A stretch of 64,000 nt of DNA, taken from positions 4,960,001 through 5,024,000 of the forward strand of contig NZ_CP163520.1 of assembly GCF_041080675.1 (NCBI RefSeq), given 5' to 3'. The translations under genes and the position numbers were made by a program. This DNA is from Streptomyces sp. cg36. GTDB lineage: Bacteria > Actinomycetota > Actinomycetes > Streptomycetales > Streptomycetaceae. A model generated the notes under the pieces. The model was not told the origin of the DNA. It searched no databases and saw nothing but the letters and a program-made list of their open reading frames with translations. Shown piece after piece: positions 26,750-35,905 of the stretch (position 1 is its first letter; the number at the start of each line of letters is the position of its first letter).

Positions 26750-28048
26750 TCACGCCTTCGTGTTGTCCCGTTCGATCTCCTCCTCCAACTCCTCCGGCTC
26801 GCGCCCGGGAGTCGGGAGATTGAACTTGATGATCGCGAAACGGAAGATCGCGTAGTAGACGGCAGCGAAGACCAGGCCGATCGGAATGATCAGCCACGGC
26901 TTCGTCGCCAGGTTCCAGTTGATGGCGTAGTCGATCAGGCCCGCCGAGAAACTGAAGCCGTCCTTCACGCCCAGCGCCCAGGTCACCGCCATCGACACAC
27001 CCGTCAGCACCGCGTGGATCGCGTACAGCAGCGGGGCGATGAAGAGGAACGAGTACTCGATCGGCTCGGTGATGCCGGTGACGAACGAGGTCAGGCCGAC
27101 CGAGAGCATCAGGCCGCCGACCTGCTTGCGCCGGTGCGGCTTGGCGCAGTGGGTCATCGCGAGCGCCGCGGCCGGCAGCGCGAACATCATGATGGGGAAG
27201 AACCCGGTGGTGAACTGGCCCGCGTGCGGGTCGCCCGCCAGGAACATGGTGATGTCGCCGTGGACCACCGACCCGTCCGGCTTGGTGTAGCTGCCGAACT
27301 GGAACCAGATGGGCACGTTCAGGAACTGGTGCAGGCCGATCACCAGCAGCGCGCGGTTGGCGACGCCGAAGATGCCCGCGCCCCAGGCGCCCAGGCCCAC
27401 CAGCCAGTCGCTGAAGTTCTCCAGGCCGTCGCCGATCGGCGGCCAGACCCACAGGCAGATCGCGGCGACGGCGATCGCGACGAACGACATGATGATCGGG
27501 ACGAGCCGCCGCCCGTTGAAGAACCCCAGCCAGTCCACCAGCTTGACCCGGTGGTAGCGCTGCCAGAACCAGGCGGCGAGCAGCCCCATCACGATGCCGC
27601 CGAAGACTCCGGGGTTCTGGTACGTGAGGGCCGCCACCGTTCCGTCGTTCGCCTGGCAGCCCACCGCGATCGCCTTGGCGCCGGCCGCGCAGTCCTTGGG
27701 GAACTGGTGCAGCACGTTGTAGTAGACGAGGAATCCGGTCACGGCGGCGAGCGCGGTGGAGCCGTCCGCCTTCTTGGCCATGCCGATGGCGACGCCGACG
27801 CAGAACAGCAGCGGCAGCCCGATGTTGGCGTCGAGCAGCGCGCCGCCCGCGCCGGCCATCACCTTGGCGACGTCGTTCCAGCCGAGCCCGTCCTTGCCGA
27901 ACACGTCCGGTTGGCCGAACCGGTTGAGGATGCCTGCGGCGGGCAGTACGGCGATGGGGAGCTGCAGGCTGCGGCCCATCTTCTGGAGGTTCTGGAACGC
28001 GTTGTTCCACCACTTCGGCCGGTCCACTGCCGCGCTGTCGGAGCTCAT
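26750..28048 (-). CDS. nagE1: PTS EIIC component NagE1/MalX1-like
   Basis: A 432-residue EIIC membrane protein, closely similar to NagE2 across its length ('LQLPIAVLPAAGILNRFGQP', 'TGITEPIEYSFLFIAPLLY'). The two are tandem paralogues. A short insert with two cysteines ('PKDCAAGAKAIAVGCQ') distinguishes it from NagE2. Sugar specificity may differ; older annotations call the S. coelicolor homologue MalX1. ATG 28048 follows GAGAGGTG. It is divergent from nagF and shares with it a perfect DasR site. Confidence 0.87.
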   Translation of the reverse strand: MSSDSAAVDRPKWWNNAFQNLQKMGRSLQLPIAVLPAAGILNRFGQPDVFGKDGLGWNDVAKVMAGAGGALLDANIGLPLLFCVGVAIGMAKKADGSTALAAVTGFLVYYNVLHQFPKDCAAGAKAIAVGCQANDGTVAALTYQNPGVFGGIVMGLLAAWFWQRYHRVKLVDWLGFFNGRRLVPIIMSFVAIAVAAICLWVWPPIGDGLENFSDWLVGLGAWGAGIFGVANRALLVIGLHQFLNVPIWFQFGSYTKPDGSVVHGDITMFLAGDPHAGQFTTGFFPIMMFALPAAALAMTHCAKPHRRKQVGGLMLSVGLTSFVTGITEPIEYSFLFIAPLLYAIHAVLTGVSMAVTWALGVKDGFSFSAGLIDYAINWNLATKPWLIIPIGLVFAAVYYAIFRFAIIKFNLPTPGREPEELEEEIERDNTKA

Positions 28049-28098
28049 CCGCACCTCTCCGTCCTGCCGGAACAAGCCAGTTCCGGCGTGCGTTGCAC

Positions 28099-28114
28099 AC
28101 TGGTGTAGACCAGT
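28099..28114. promoter_or_regulatory. perfect DasR operator between nagE1 and nagF
   Basis: ACTGGTGTAGACCAGT is a perfect 16-bp palindrome and an exact match to the dre consensus. It lies between the divergent nagE1 and nagF genes and can control both. Confidence 0.92.
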
Positions 28115-28298
28115 TGCGGTATCGTCCGGAGCCTGGCCGTACGGGCGCGGTAACCGGTGATCGCCATCCTTGGCCAGCGCGCGGACGCTCGCTCGCGTAA
28201 CTGGGCCAAACGTGCGTTACGGTGACAAAGCGGAACCAGGGTCGGACGGATCCGTGGTGCCCCGCCACAGCGTTCTTTGAAAGAACTGGGAGACAGAC

Positions 28299-28532
28299 AT
28301 GGCCAGCAAGGCTGAGAAGATCGTCGCCGGGCTCGGCGGTATCGAGAACATCGAAGAGGTCGAGGGCTGCATCACCCGCCTCCGCACCGAGGTCATCGAC
28401 CCGAGCAAGGTGGACGAGGCCGCGCTGAAGGCCGCGGGCGCGCATGGCGTCGTGAAGATGGGCACCGCGATCCAGGTCGTCATCGGTACGGACGCCGATC
28501 CGATCGCGGCGGACATCGAAGACATGATGTAA
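28299..28532 (+). CDS. nagF: PTS glucose/GlcNAc EIIB component NagF
   Basis: A 77-residue free-standing EIIB domain. The phosphorylated cysteine is C24 in 'IEEVEGCITRLRTEVID', the GlcNAc/glucose EIIB motif. It passes phosphate from EIIA to the sugar carried by NagE1/NagE2. ATG 28299 follows GGGAG. The single dre site 185 bases upstream links it to DasR. A very strong hairpin follows the stop. Confidence 0.92.
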   Translation: MASKAEKIVAGLGGIENIEEVEGCITRLRTEVIDPSKVDEAALKAAGAHGVVKMGTAIQVVIGTDADPIAADIEDMM

Positions 28533-28550
28533 GCACGCGAGTGCTGCCGG

Positions 28551-28586
28551 AGGAGGGGCCTTCCCCCATGGGGGAAGGCCCCTCCT
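28551..28586 (+). terminator. very strong terminator after nagF
   Basis: A 17-bp perfect stem (AGGAGGGGCCTTCCCCC and its complement) with almost no loop, followed by TCCTT. Confidence 0.85.
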
Positions 28587-28665
28587 TCCTTCTGCTCGGC
28601 CTATCACCTGCGGCCCGCGCCGGGCCGCTGAAACCCGCCTTCGCCTGCGGACCGGCGGGGGCTTG

Positions 28666-28974
28666 TCGCGCAGTTCCCCGCGCCCCTGTTGGGCCCGGTG
28701 TTCGTCTGCGGGCCGGTGGTGGGTTGCTCGCGCAGTTCCCCGCGCCCCTTCGAAACCCGCTTTCGTCCGCGGGCCGTGCCCGCGTCTCGCGCAGTTCCCC
28801 GCGCCCCTGAAGGCGCTGCCCGAGCTGGGTACTCCGGCTGCCGGGTACCCCCAGGGGCCGAGCCGACTTCTCCGGCTGCCGAGCACCCCCTAGGGGCGCG
28901 GGGAACTGCGCGAGAAGCGACCACCGACCCGCAGGCGAAGTACGGGCGAATCAGGGGCGCGGGGAACTGCGCGA
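28666..28974. repeat. Streptomyces interspersed repeat cluster 2: three direct and two inverted copies
   Basis: Copies of CGCAGTTCCCCGCGCCCCT lie on the plus strand at 28666-28687, 28728-28749 and 28787-28808, and on the minus strand at 28892-28913 and 28953-28974. The order and orientation are the same as in the cluster at 23.3 kb. The interval between nagF and rph holds no gene. Confidence 0.88.
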
Positions 28975-29082
28975 GGAGCGACCACCGGGCCGCGGGCGAC
29001 GAACAACCCCCCATGCGGCGCAAGCCAGGGGGGTCCGGGGCTCCGCCCCGGGGGCGAGGCGCCCACGAGCTACGCTCGGGGC

Positions 29083-29820
<738 letters not shown>

Positions 29821-29916
29821 AGGGGCAACCAAGAGGGCCGCTCCCGGCGTCCCTACGAGCACGGGCGTACGGGCCGAACCGTACGCCCGTCCGTACACCC
29901 CGGGGAGGACCCGTCC

Positions 29917-30306
29917 ATGCGCAGTAGCCGCCGCCGCGCCCTCGCACTCGCCGTAGCGACCGCCGCCCTCGCCGTGCCCGCGGCCGTCGGGTGCGGCGCC
30001 GTCAGCAAGGCGCTGGACTGCGTCCAGACGGCCGACGCGATCGCCTCCAGCGTCGACGACCTCGGCCGCGCGGTCTCCAACGCCGCCGACGACCCGGCAC
30101 GGGCGGACCGGGCCCTCAACGACATCGACAGCAACCTGTCGTCGCTGAAGAAGAAGACCGACGACACCGACCTCTCCAAGGCGGTCGACAACCTCAACAA
30201 GGCGGTCGGCAACGTCCGTTCGGCGATCAAGAACGGCGACAACACGCCGGACATCAGCCCCGTCAAGGACGCGGCCAAGGAAGTCGGCAAGGTCTGCACA
30301 CCGTGA
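29917..30306 (+). CDS. putative lipoprotein between rph and rdgB
   Basis: A 129-residue exported protein. A basic N-terminus and hydrophobic core lead to 'VPAAVGCGAVSK', where AVGC is a fair lipobox, so C26 is likely lipid-modified. The mature part is helical and rich in Asp, Lys and Asn ('DIDSNLSSLKKKTDDTDLSK') and ends with a second cysteine ('GKVCTP'). Function is unknown. It lies 29 bases upstream of rdgB and may be co-transcribed with it. Confidence 0.7.
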   Translation: MRSSRRRALALAVATAALAVPAAVGCGAVSKALDCVQTADAIASSVDDLGRAVSNAADDPARADRALNDIDSNLSSLKKKTDDTDLSKAVDNLNKAVGNVRSAIKNGDNTPDISPVKDAAKEVGKVCTP

Positions 30307-30335
30307 CGCGCGGGGCGCCCGACGATACTGGGGGC

Positions 30336-30938
30336 ATGACCCGCCTGATCCTCGCCACCCGCAACGCCGGCAAAATCACCGAACTCCGCGCGATCCTCGC
30401 CGACGCCGGCCTGCCCCACGAACTCGTGGGCGCCGACGCCTACCCCGAGATCCCCGACGTCAAGGAGACCGGCGTCACCTTCGCCGAGAACGCGCTCCTC
30501 AAGGCCCACGCCCTGGCGCGCGCCACCGGCCTGCCCGCCGTCGCCGACGACTCGGGCCTGTGCGTGGACGTGCTCAACGGCGCCCCCGGCATCTTCTCCG
30601 CCCGCTGGGCCGGCACCCACGGCGACGACAAGGCCAACCTCGACCTGCTGCTGGCCCAGCTCGGCGACATCGACGAGCCCCACCGCGGCGCCCACTTCTT
30701 CTGCGCGGCGGCCCTGGCCCTCCCCGACGGCACGGAGCGCGTGGTCGAGGGCCGCCTCCTGGGCACCCTCCGCCACACCCCCGCGGGCACGGGCGGCTTC
30801 GGCTACGACCCGGTCCTCCAGCCGGAGGGCGAGTCCCGCACCTGCGCGGAGCTCACGGCCGACGAGAAGAACGCGATCAGCCACCGGGGCAAGGCGTTCC
30901 GGGCGCTGGTGCCGGTGGTGCGGGAGCTGCTGGGCTGA
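30336..30938 (+). CDS. rdgB: non-canonical purine NTP pyrophosphatase RdgB/HAM1
   Basis: A 200-residue house-cleaning enzyme that hydrolyses dITP, XTP and related nucleotides to monophosphates. Family signatures are 'LILATRNAGKITELRAIL', 'FAENALLKAHALARATGLPA', 'ADDSGLCVDVLNGAPGIFSA' and 'GGFGYDPVLQ'. ATG 30336 follows GGGGG. The length is normal. A terminator follows. Confidence 0.94.
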   Translation: MTRLILATRNAGKITELRAILADAGLPHELVGADAYPEIPDVKETGVTFAENALLKAHALARATGLPAVADDSGLCVDVLNGAPGIFSARWAGTHGDDKANLDLLLAQLGDIDEPHRGAHFFCAAALALPDGTERVVEGRLLGTLRHTPAGTGGFGYDPVLQPEGESRTCAELTADEKNAISHRGKAFRALVPVVRELLG

Positions 30939-30953
30939 GGGCCGGAACACAGA

Positions 30954-30989
30954 ACGGCCTGCGCGTCGATCCCTCGAAGCGCAGGCCGT
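30954..30989 (+). terminator. terminator after rdgB
   Basis: A perfect 11-bp stem (ACGGCCTGCGC / GCGCAGGCCGT) with a 14-base loop between rdgB and the convergent tRNA gene. Confidence 0.75.
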
Positions 30990-30995
30990 CCGCGG

Positions 30996-31079
30996 TGCGG
31001 CCGGGGGGATTCGAACCCCCACGGGTGTTACCCCACCGGGACCTAAACCCGGCGTGACTGCCAGTTCCACCACGGCCGC
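30996..31079 (-). tRNA. tRNA-Leu (anticodon TAG)
   Basis: An 84-base class II tRNA on the minus strand. The acceptor stem is GCGGCCG/CGGCCGC with discriminator A, and the anticodon arm is CCGGG-TTTAGGT-CCCGG, giving TAG. It has a long variable arm (TGGGGTAACACCCGT) and a T arm GGGGG-TTCGAAT-CCCCC. CCA is not encoded. It reads CUA codons. Confidence 0.95.
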
Positions 31080-31130
31080 GGGCCGTCCGCCATCGTAGCG
31101 GGCGGCCGGCCGGGGCGGGGTGGAGAGGGG

Positions 31131-31598
31131 CTAGAGCCCCAGGTCCTTGATGATCTTCGCGACATGGCCGGTCGCCTTCACGTTGTACAGGGCGCGCTCG
31201 ACCTTGCCCTCCTCGTCCACGATCACCGTGGAGCGGATGACGCCCGTCACCGTCTTGCCGTACAGCTTCTTCTCGCCGTACGCCCCGTACGCCTCCAGGA
31301 CCTCCTTGGAGGGGTCGCCGACCAGGGTGACCTTCAGGCCCTCCTTCTCGCGGAACTTCGCCAGCTTCTCCGGCTTGTCGGGCGAGACGCCGATCACGTC
31401 GTAGCCGTGGCCGGTCAGGAACTCCAGGTTGTCCGTGAAGTCGCACGCCTGCTTGGTGCAGCCGGGGGTGAGGGCCGCCGGGTAGAAGTACACGATGACC
31501 TTGCGGCCCTTGTGGTCCGCGAGCGAGACCTCGGTGCCGTCCGCGTCGGGCAGGGTGAAGGCGGGGGCGGTGTCGCCGGGGACGAGTCGCTCGCTCAT
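31131..31598 (-). CDS. bcp: thiol peroxidase Bcp (peroxiredoxin)
   Basis: A 155-residue thioredoxin-dependent peroxiredoxin that reduces hydroperoxides. The peroxidatic cysteine is in 'YFYPAALTPGCTKQACDF', the P-x3-T-x2-C motif with a second Cys five residues later, the Bcp resolving position. ATG 31598 follows GGAGGAAG. It ends 50 bases from the tRNA gene on the same strand. Confidence 0.93.
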   Translation of the reverse strand: MSERLVPGDTAPAFTLPDADGTEVSLADHKGRKVIVYFYPAALTPGCTKQACDFTDNLEFLTGHGYDVIGVSPDKPEKLAKFREKEGLKVTLVGDPSKEVLEAYGAYGEKKLYGKTVTGVIRSTVIVDEEGKVERALYNVKATGHVAKIIKDLGL

Positions 31599-31732
31599 GG
31601 GATCTTCCTCCGGAAGGAACGGAATGGGCGTACTCCGGGAGAGCCTAATGGGGGCCTGTGACAGTGCATCGGCGGCGGAGCTGACAGACTGTCGATGACG
31701 GAGATCCACAGACAGCGACGGAAGGCGGCGCA

Positions 31733-32056
31733 GTGTCGGAAGCCAGGACCCCTGCGCAGATCGAGGCGGACATCAGGAGCCGCCGTGATCAGCTCGCGGT
31801 GACGCTCGACGAGATCGGCGTGCGGCTGCACCCGTCGACGATCGTCGGCGACGCCAAGGCGAAGGTCGCCTCGACCGTGGACCGGACGGCCGGGCGGGCG
31901 TTCGTCGCGGTCAACCGGACCGTCTCGGACGTGAAGGCGCAGTTCGTGAACGAGGAGGGCGCCCCGCGCGTGGAGCGCATCCTGCCGGTCGCGCTGCTCG
32001 CCGTCGGGCTCGTCGGCCTGCTGGCCATGTCGTCGGCGAAGAAGCGCCGCGACTGA
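31733..32056 (+). CDS. DUF3618 membrane protein
   Basis: A 107-residue protein of the DUF3618 family, small actinobacterial membrane proteins of unknown role. The start 'ARTPAQIEADIRSRRDQLAV' is the family signature. A single C-terminal helix ('VERILPVALLAVGLVGLLAM') ends in a basic tail 'SSAKKRRD', suggesting tail anchoring. GTG start, divergent from bcp. Confidence 0.88.
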   Translation: MSEARTPAQIEADIRSRRDQLAVTLDEIGVRLHPSTIVGDAKAKVASTVDRTAGRAFVAVNRTVSDVKAQFVNEEGAPRVERILPVALLAVGLVGLLAMSSAKKRRD

Positions 32057-32181
32057 CGGTCGCCCACGCGCGCGTGGGCGACGGGGCGGCCCGTCGTGCG
32101 CCACGCGCCCCCTCCCGTCTTCCGCGCCCCTTCCGTGCCCCTTCGGCGTACGGCGGGGGCGCGGACAGGTAGGTTCGGGGC

Positions 32182-32514
32182 GTGAGCGAGAACACCCACG
32201 ACAAGCTGCCCATCCGGATGCTGCACGACCGCGTGCTGGTCCGGTCCGACACACCCGAGGGCGAACGGCGCTCCGGCGGCGGCATCCTCATCCCGGCGAC
32301 CGCCGCCGTCGGCAAGCGGCTGGCCTGGGCCGAGGTGGTGGCGGTCGGGCAGAACGTACGGACCGTCGAGCCGGGGGACCGGGTGCTGTACGACCCGGAG
32401 GACCGCGCCGAGGTGGAGGTGCGCGGCGTCGCCTACGTACTGATGCGGGAGCGCGATCTGCACGCCGTCGCCTCGGAGCGCGTGTCCGAGGACTCCACGG
32501 GGCTCTACCTCTGA
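32182..32514 (+). CDS. GroES-like co-chaperonin domain protein
   Basis: A 110-residue stand-alone GroES-fold protein: 'PIRMLHDRVLVRSDTPEGER', then 'SGGGILIPATAAVGKRLAWA', and 'GDRVLYDPEDRAEVEVRGVA'. The barrel core matches GroES, but the mobile loop is altered and no groEL lies next to it. It is probably a paralogue of the true groES. GTG 32182 opens the gene. Confidence 0.82.
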   Translation: MSENTHDKLPIRMLHDRVLVRSDTPEGERRSGGGILIPATAAVGKRLAWAEVVAVGQNVRTVEPGDRVLYDPEDRAEVEVRGVAYVLMRERDLHAVASERVSEDSTGLYL

Positions 32515-32556
32515 CCCTCCGGTCCGGCCGCCGCACCGGCGGCCAACAGCGTGTCC

Positions 32557-32587
32557 AAGGGCTGGTGACTGCCGTCACCAGCCCTTT
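32557..32587 (+). terminator. terminator upstream of the guanidine riboswitch
   Basis: A perfect 13-bp stem (AAGGGCTGGTGAC / GTCACCAGCCCTT) with the 4-base loop TGCC and TTT following. It ends the GroES-like transcript just before the riboswitch promoter. Confidence 0.8.
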
Positions 32588-32613
32588 CGGCTGTTCTTTG
32601 CTACCTTTGAGGG

Positions 32614-32657
32614 ACCCCGACGAGACGCGTCGTACCGGGTCAGGACAAGACGACGCA
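32614..32657 (+). ncRNA. guanidine-III (ykkC-III) riboswitch
   Basis: The sequence closely follows the guanidine-III aptamer as I remember it from Thermobifida fusca: conserved blocks CGACGAG, GTACC and GGTCAGGACAAGACG. The P1 helix is GACCC (32614-32618) with GGGTC (32638-32642). A 7-bp pseudoknot joins GCGTCGT (32628-32634) to ACGACGC (32651-32657). It lies about 50 bases upstream of a SugE/Gdx gene, the standard regulon member. A -10-like TACCTT at about 32603 would start transcription right at the aptamer. Confidence 0.92.
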
Positions 32658-32707
32658 CCCCGCGCGGACAGCCGTACGCGCGCGTACGTCTCTCGGAGGT
32701 GCCTGTC

Positions 32708-33028
32708 ATGGCCTGGGTCCTGCTCGTCGTCGCCGGTCTGCTCGAAGTGGGCTGGTCGATCGGGATGAAGTACACCGAGGGGTTCACCCGGCTGTGGCCG
32801 AGCGTGTTCACCGGTGCCGGGATCGTCGCCTCGATGATGCTGCTCTCGCAGGCCGCGAAGTCCCTGCCGATCGGTACCGCCTACGGCGTGTGGGTGGGCA
32901 TCGGCGCGGCCGGTGCGGCGGTGCTCGGCATGGTGGTGCTGGGCGAGCCCGCCACCGCCGCCCGGATCTTCTTCGTCTGTCTGCTCCTGGTGGCCGTGAT
33001 CGGCCTCAAGGCGACCTCCGGCCACTAG
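32708..33028 (+). CDS. gdx: guanidinium exporter Gdx (SugE, small multidrug resistance family)
   Basis: A 106-residue four-helix inner-membrane antiporter of the SMR family. The conserved glutamate is E13 in 'AWVLLVVAGLLEVGWSIGMK', and the SugE/Gdx signature 'PIGTAYGVWVGIGAAGAAVL' is present. Gdx proteins export guanidinium in exchange for protons. ATG 32708 follows CTCGGAGGTG. The riboswitch upstream makes the substrate assignment strong and indicates that guanidine turns the gene on. Confidence 0.93.
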   Translation: MAWVLLVVAGLLEVGWSIGMKYTEGFTRLWPSVFTGAGIVASMMLLSQAAKSLPIGTAYGVWVGIGAAGAAVLGMVVLGEPATAARIFFVCLLLVAVIGLKATSGH

Positions 33029-33098
33029 GACCGCCGGCCACGGTGAGCCGGGTACGGGACCGGCACCCTCGCGCCCGTCCTGTACCCGGCCGCCCGGG

Positions 33099-35690
33099 CT
33101 ACCCCGTGCGCGGCTGGCGGCGCGGCCGGTTGGCGCCGCCGGCCGTCGTGCCTCCGGTGGCGCCCTGGGCCGCGCCGCCGGTGCCGCCGGGGCCCGCCGT
33201 GGTGCCGCCGTTGGTGGGTCCGCCGTCGGTGGTGCCTCCGTTGGCCGCGCCGCCGTCGGTGGTGCCTCCGTTGGTCGGGCCGCCGGTGGTGGTGCCGTCG
33301 GTGGTGGTGCCTCCGTTGGTGGTGGTGCCCGTCGTGGTCCCGCCGTTCGTGGTGGCGGCCGTGGTGCCCCCGTTGGCGGTCGTGCCGCCATTGGTGGTGC
33401 CGCCGTTGCTCGGGCCGCCCTGGGTCTGTCCCTGGTTCTGCCCCTGCGTCTGGCCCTGGGCCTGTCCTTGCGTCTGCCCCTGGGTCTGGCCCTGGTTCTG
33501 GCCGGGCGGGTTGGGGGCCTGCGTCTCGACCGGCGGCGGCACGGCCGCGCCCTCCTGGAGCTGGAGGTCGAAGTCCTGCGCCTCGGTGCCCTTGAGCGCG
33601 GCGGCCGTGTACTGCGCCCACACCTGCGCGGGCGGCCCTCCGCCGTTCATGCGGGGCAGCCCCAGCGCCCCGTACAGCGGCTTCTGGGCGGCCGTGTCGG
33701 GGTCCTGGCCCATCACCGCGACCACGGTCGCCAGATCGGGCGTGTAGCCCGCGAACCAGGCCGCCTTGTCGTCCTCGGCGGTACCGGTCTTGCCCGCCGC
33801 CGTACGGCCGGACGCCTGCGCGGCCGTACCGGTGCCGCCCTCCACCACGCTCTGCAGGATCGACGTGGTGGTGTCGGCGGCCTCGCGCGAGACGGCCTCC
33901 TTGTCGTCCTGTCCGGGCAGGTCCAGCTTCTCGCCGTCCTTGGTGACGGATTCGACGATCGTGTACGTGCCGTGCTTGCCGTGGTTGGCGAGCGTCGCGT
34001 ACGCCTCGGCCATGTCCAGGACGGAGGCGGTCGCGGTGCCGAGCGCGATGGACGGCCCGTTGGGCATGTCCGGCGTGCTGGAGGGGATGCCGAGGTCGAC
34101 GGCGGTCTGCCGGACGCTCTTGGGTCCGACGTCCACCGCCATCTGGGCGTACACGGCGTTCACCGAGAGGTCGGTGGCGGACCGGACGGTGAGGGAACCG
34201 TAGGACTTGTCGTCTTCGTTGGAGGGGTTGTACGGGGTGCCCGACCAGCCCTGTACGAAGCGTCTGTTGGTGCCGTCGTAGATGGTGTTGGGGGTGATCG
34301 TGCGGCCGTCCTGCGTCTTGGAGTCGTTCTCGACGGCGGAGGTGAAGACGAACGGCTTGAAGGTGGAGCCGACCTGGTAGTCGCGCCGGGTCGCGTTGTT
34401 GACGTACTGCTTGGTGTAGTCGATGCCCCCGTACATCGCGAGCACCTTGCCGGTCGCCGGGTCGACGGAGGCGCCGCCGACGCGGACGTTGCGGTCCACC
34501 TTGCGGTCGGCGCTGACCTGGGACATCACCTTGTCCTGGACGGCGGCGACGAAGGCGTCCTGCTTGGCCCGCACCAGTGTCGTGGTGATCCGGTAGCCGC
34601 CCTTGGCCAGCGTGTTCTCGTCGATGATCTTGTTGCTGGTCAGATAGTCCTTGACGGCCTCGACCACATAGCCGCGCTGTCCGGCCATCCCGGCCGCCGG
34701 ACGCACCTTGCCCGGCACCGGGAAGGTGGCCGCCGCCCGTTCGGCGGGCGTGAGCCACTTCTTCTTGACCATGCCGTCCATGACGTAGTTCCAGCGCGCC
34801 ACGGCCCGGCCCTTGTTCTCCGGGTGCGCCACCACGTCGTAGGCGCTGGGGGCGTTGAGCAGGGAGGCCAGATAGGCGCCCTCGGCGGTGGTGACCTTCT
34901 CGACGTCCTTGCCGTAGTACGCCTGGGCGGCGGCCTGGATGCCGTAGGCGTTGCGCCCGAAGTAGCTGGTGTTGAGGTAGCCCTCCAGGATGTCCGACTT
35001 GCTGACCTCGCGGTTCAGCTTGATGGCGATGAAGAACTCCTTCACCTTGCGGCTGATCGTCTGCTCCTGCCCCAGGTAGTAGTTCTTCACGTACTGCTGG
35101 GTGATGGTGGAGCCGGACTGCTTGCCCTTGCCGGTGAGGGTGTTCCAGGCGGCGCGGACCATCGCCTTGGGGTCGACCGCCCGTTCGGAGTAGAAGTCGC
35201 GGTCCTCGGCGGCGAGCACGGTGTGCTGGACGGTGAGGGGGATCTGGGCGAGGCGCACGTTCTCGCGGTTGATCTCGCCGTCGCGCGCGAGCTGGCCGCC
35301 GTCCGCGTAGAGGAAGACGTTGGACTGGGCGGTCGCCGTGGCGTTCGCGGGCGGGATGTGGACGAGCGTGTATCCGGCGATGAACCCGCCGATGAGCAGC
35401 AGGGCGACGACGAGGAAGGTGCCGAGCACCATGCGCCAGGTGGGTACGAGACGGCGCCAGCCGGTCCGCCGGGGCCGCTTCTTGCCGCCCTTCTGCCGGG
35501 CGCCTTGCGGCCCGTCCCCCTGGCCCTCCGGCGCGTTCCCGCCGGGGCCGTCCGCCGGGCTCCCGGCGGATCCGGCGGGGGTGGCCGAGGGGTCCGCCCC
35601 GGCGGCCGTGCGGTCCCGGGGGGCCCATCCCGAGGGCTCGGGCCGCTGCTCCGGCCGGCTCGCCCGGTCCGGCTGCTCGTCGTCGCTCAT
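33099..35690 (-). CDS. bifunctional penicillin-binding protein (class A: glycosyltransferase and transpeptidase)
   Basis: An 863-residue class A PBP that polymerises and cross-links peptidoglycan outside the membrane. It has a Pro/Gly-rich cytoplasmic tail, one membrane helix (about 86-110), a GT51 domain with catalytic E162 ('AAEDRDFYSERAVDP') and 'GSTITQQYVKNYYLG', and a transpeptidase domain with S442 in 'GSTFKPF' and 'AGKTGTAE'. The last 120 or so residues are low-complexity repeats (QGQTQGQ, then TTNGGTT units). ATG 35690 follows GAGAGGGAC. It is divergent from the ABC exporter. Confidence 0.93.
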   Translation of the reverse strand: MSDDEQPDRASRPEQRPEPSGWAPRDRTAAGADPSATPAGSAGSPADGPGGNAPEGQGDGPQGARQKGGKKRPRRTGWRRLVPTWRMVLGTFLVVALLLIGGFIAGYTLVHIPPANATATAQSNVFLYADGGQLARDGEINRENVRLAQIPLTVQHTVLAAEDRDFYSERAVDPKAMVRAAWNTLTGKGKQSGSTITQQYVKNYYLGQEQTISRKVKEFFIAIKLNREVSKSDILEGYLNTSYFGRNAYGIQAAAQAYYGKDVEKVTTAEGAYLASLLNAPSAYDVVAHPENKGRAVARWNYVMDGMVKKKWLTPAERAAATFPVPGKVRPAAGMAGQRGYVVEAVKDYLTSNKIIDENTLAKGGYRITTTLVRAKQDAFVAAVQDKVMSQVSADRKVDRNVRVGGASVDPATGKVLAMYGGIDYTKQYVNNATRRDYQVGSTFKPFVFTSAVENDSKTQDGRTITPNTIYDGTNRRFVQGWSGTPYNPSNEDDKSYGSLTVRSATDLSVNAVYAQMAVDVGPKSVRQTAVDLGIPSSTPDMPNGPSIALGTATASVLDMAEAYATLANHGKHGTYTIVESVTKDGEKLDLPGQDDKEAVSREAADTTTSILQSVVEGGTGTAAQASGRTAAGKTGTAEDDKAAWFAGYTPDLATVVAVMGQDPDTAAQKPLYGALGLPRMNGGGPPAQVWAQYTAAALKGTEAQDFDLQLQEGAAVPPPVETQAPNPPGQNQGQTQGQTQGQAQGQTQGQNQGQTQGGPSNGGTTNGGTTANGGTTAATTNGGTTTGTTTNGGTTTDGTTTGGPTNGGTTDGGAANGGTTDGGPTNGGTTAGPGGTGGAAQGATGGTTAGGANRPRRQPRTG

Positions 35691-35905
35691 GTCCCTCTCG
35701 CCGGTGCGGGGTCGGTCTGGCTGTCGGGTCGTTTCGGATGATTCGCGTGGTACGCCCATATTGCACGTCCGGCCGGGGAAAAGCCGTCGCGCTCGGCTCC
35801 GGGCCGCACTAGGGTCGTGCGCTTCGGCTTGGGGGCACCCGGCGCCACGACGCCCGGCCCCCTTCATACACGGACTGGCACGCGGACCGGGCGAGGAGGA
35901 GACGG

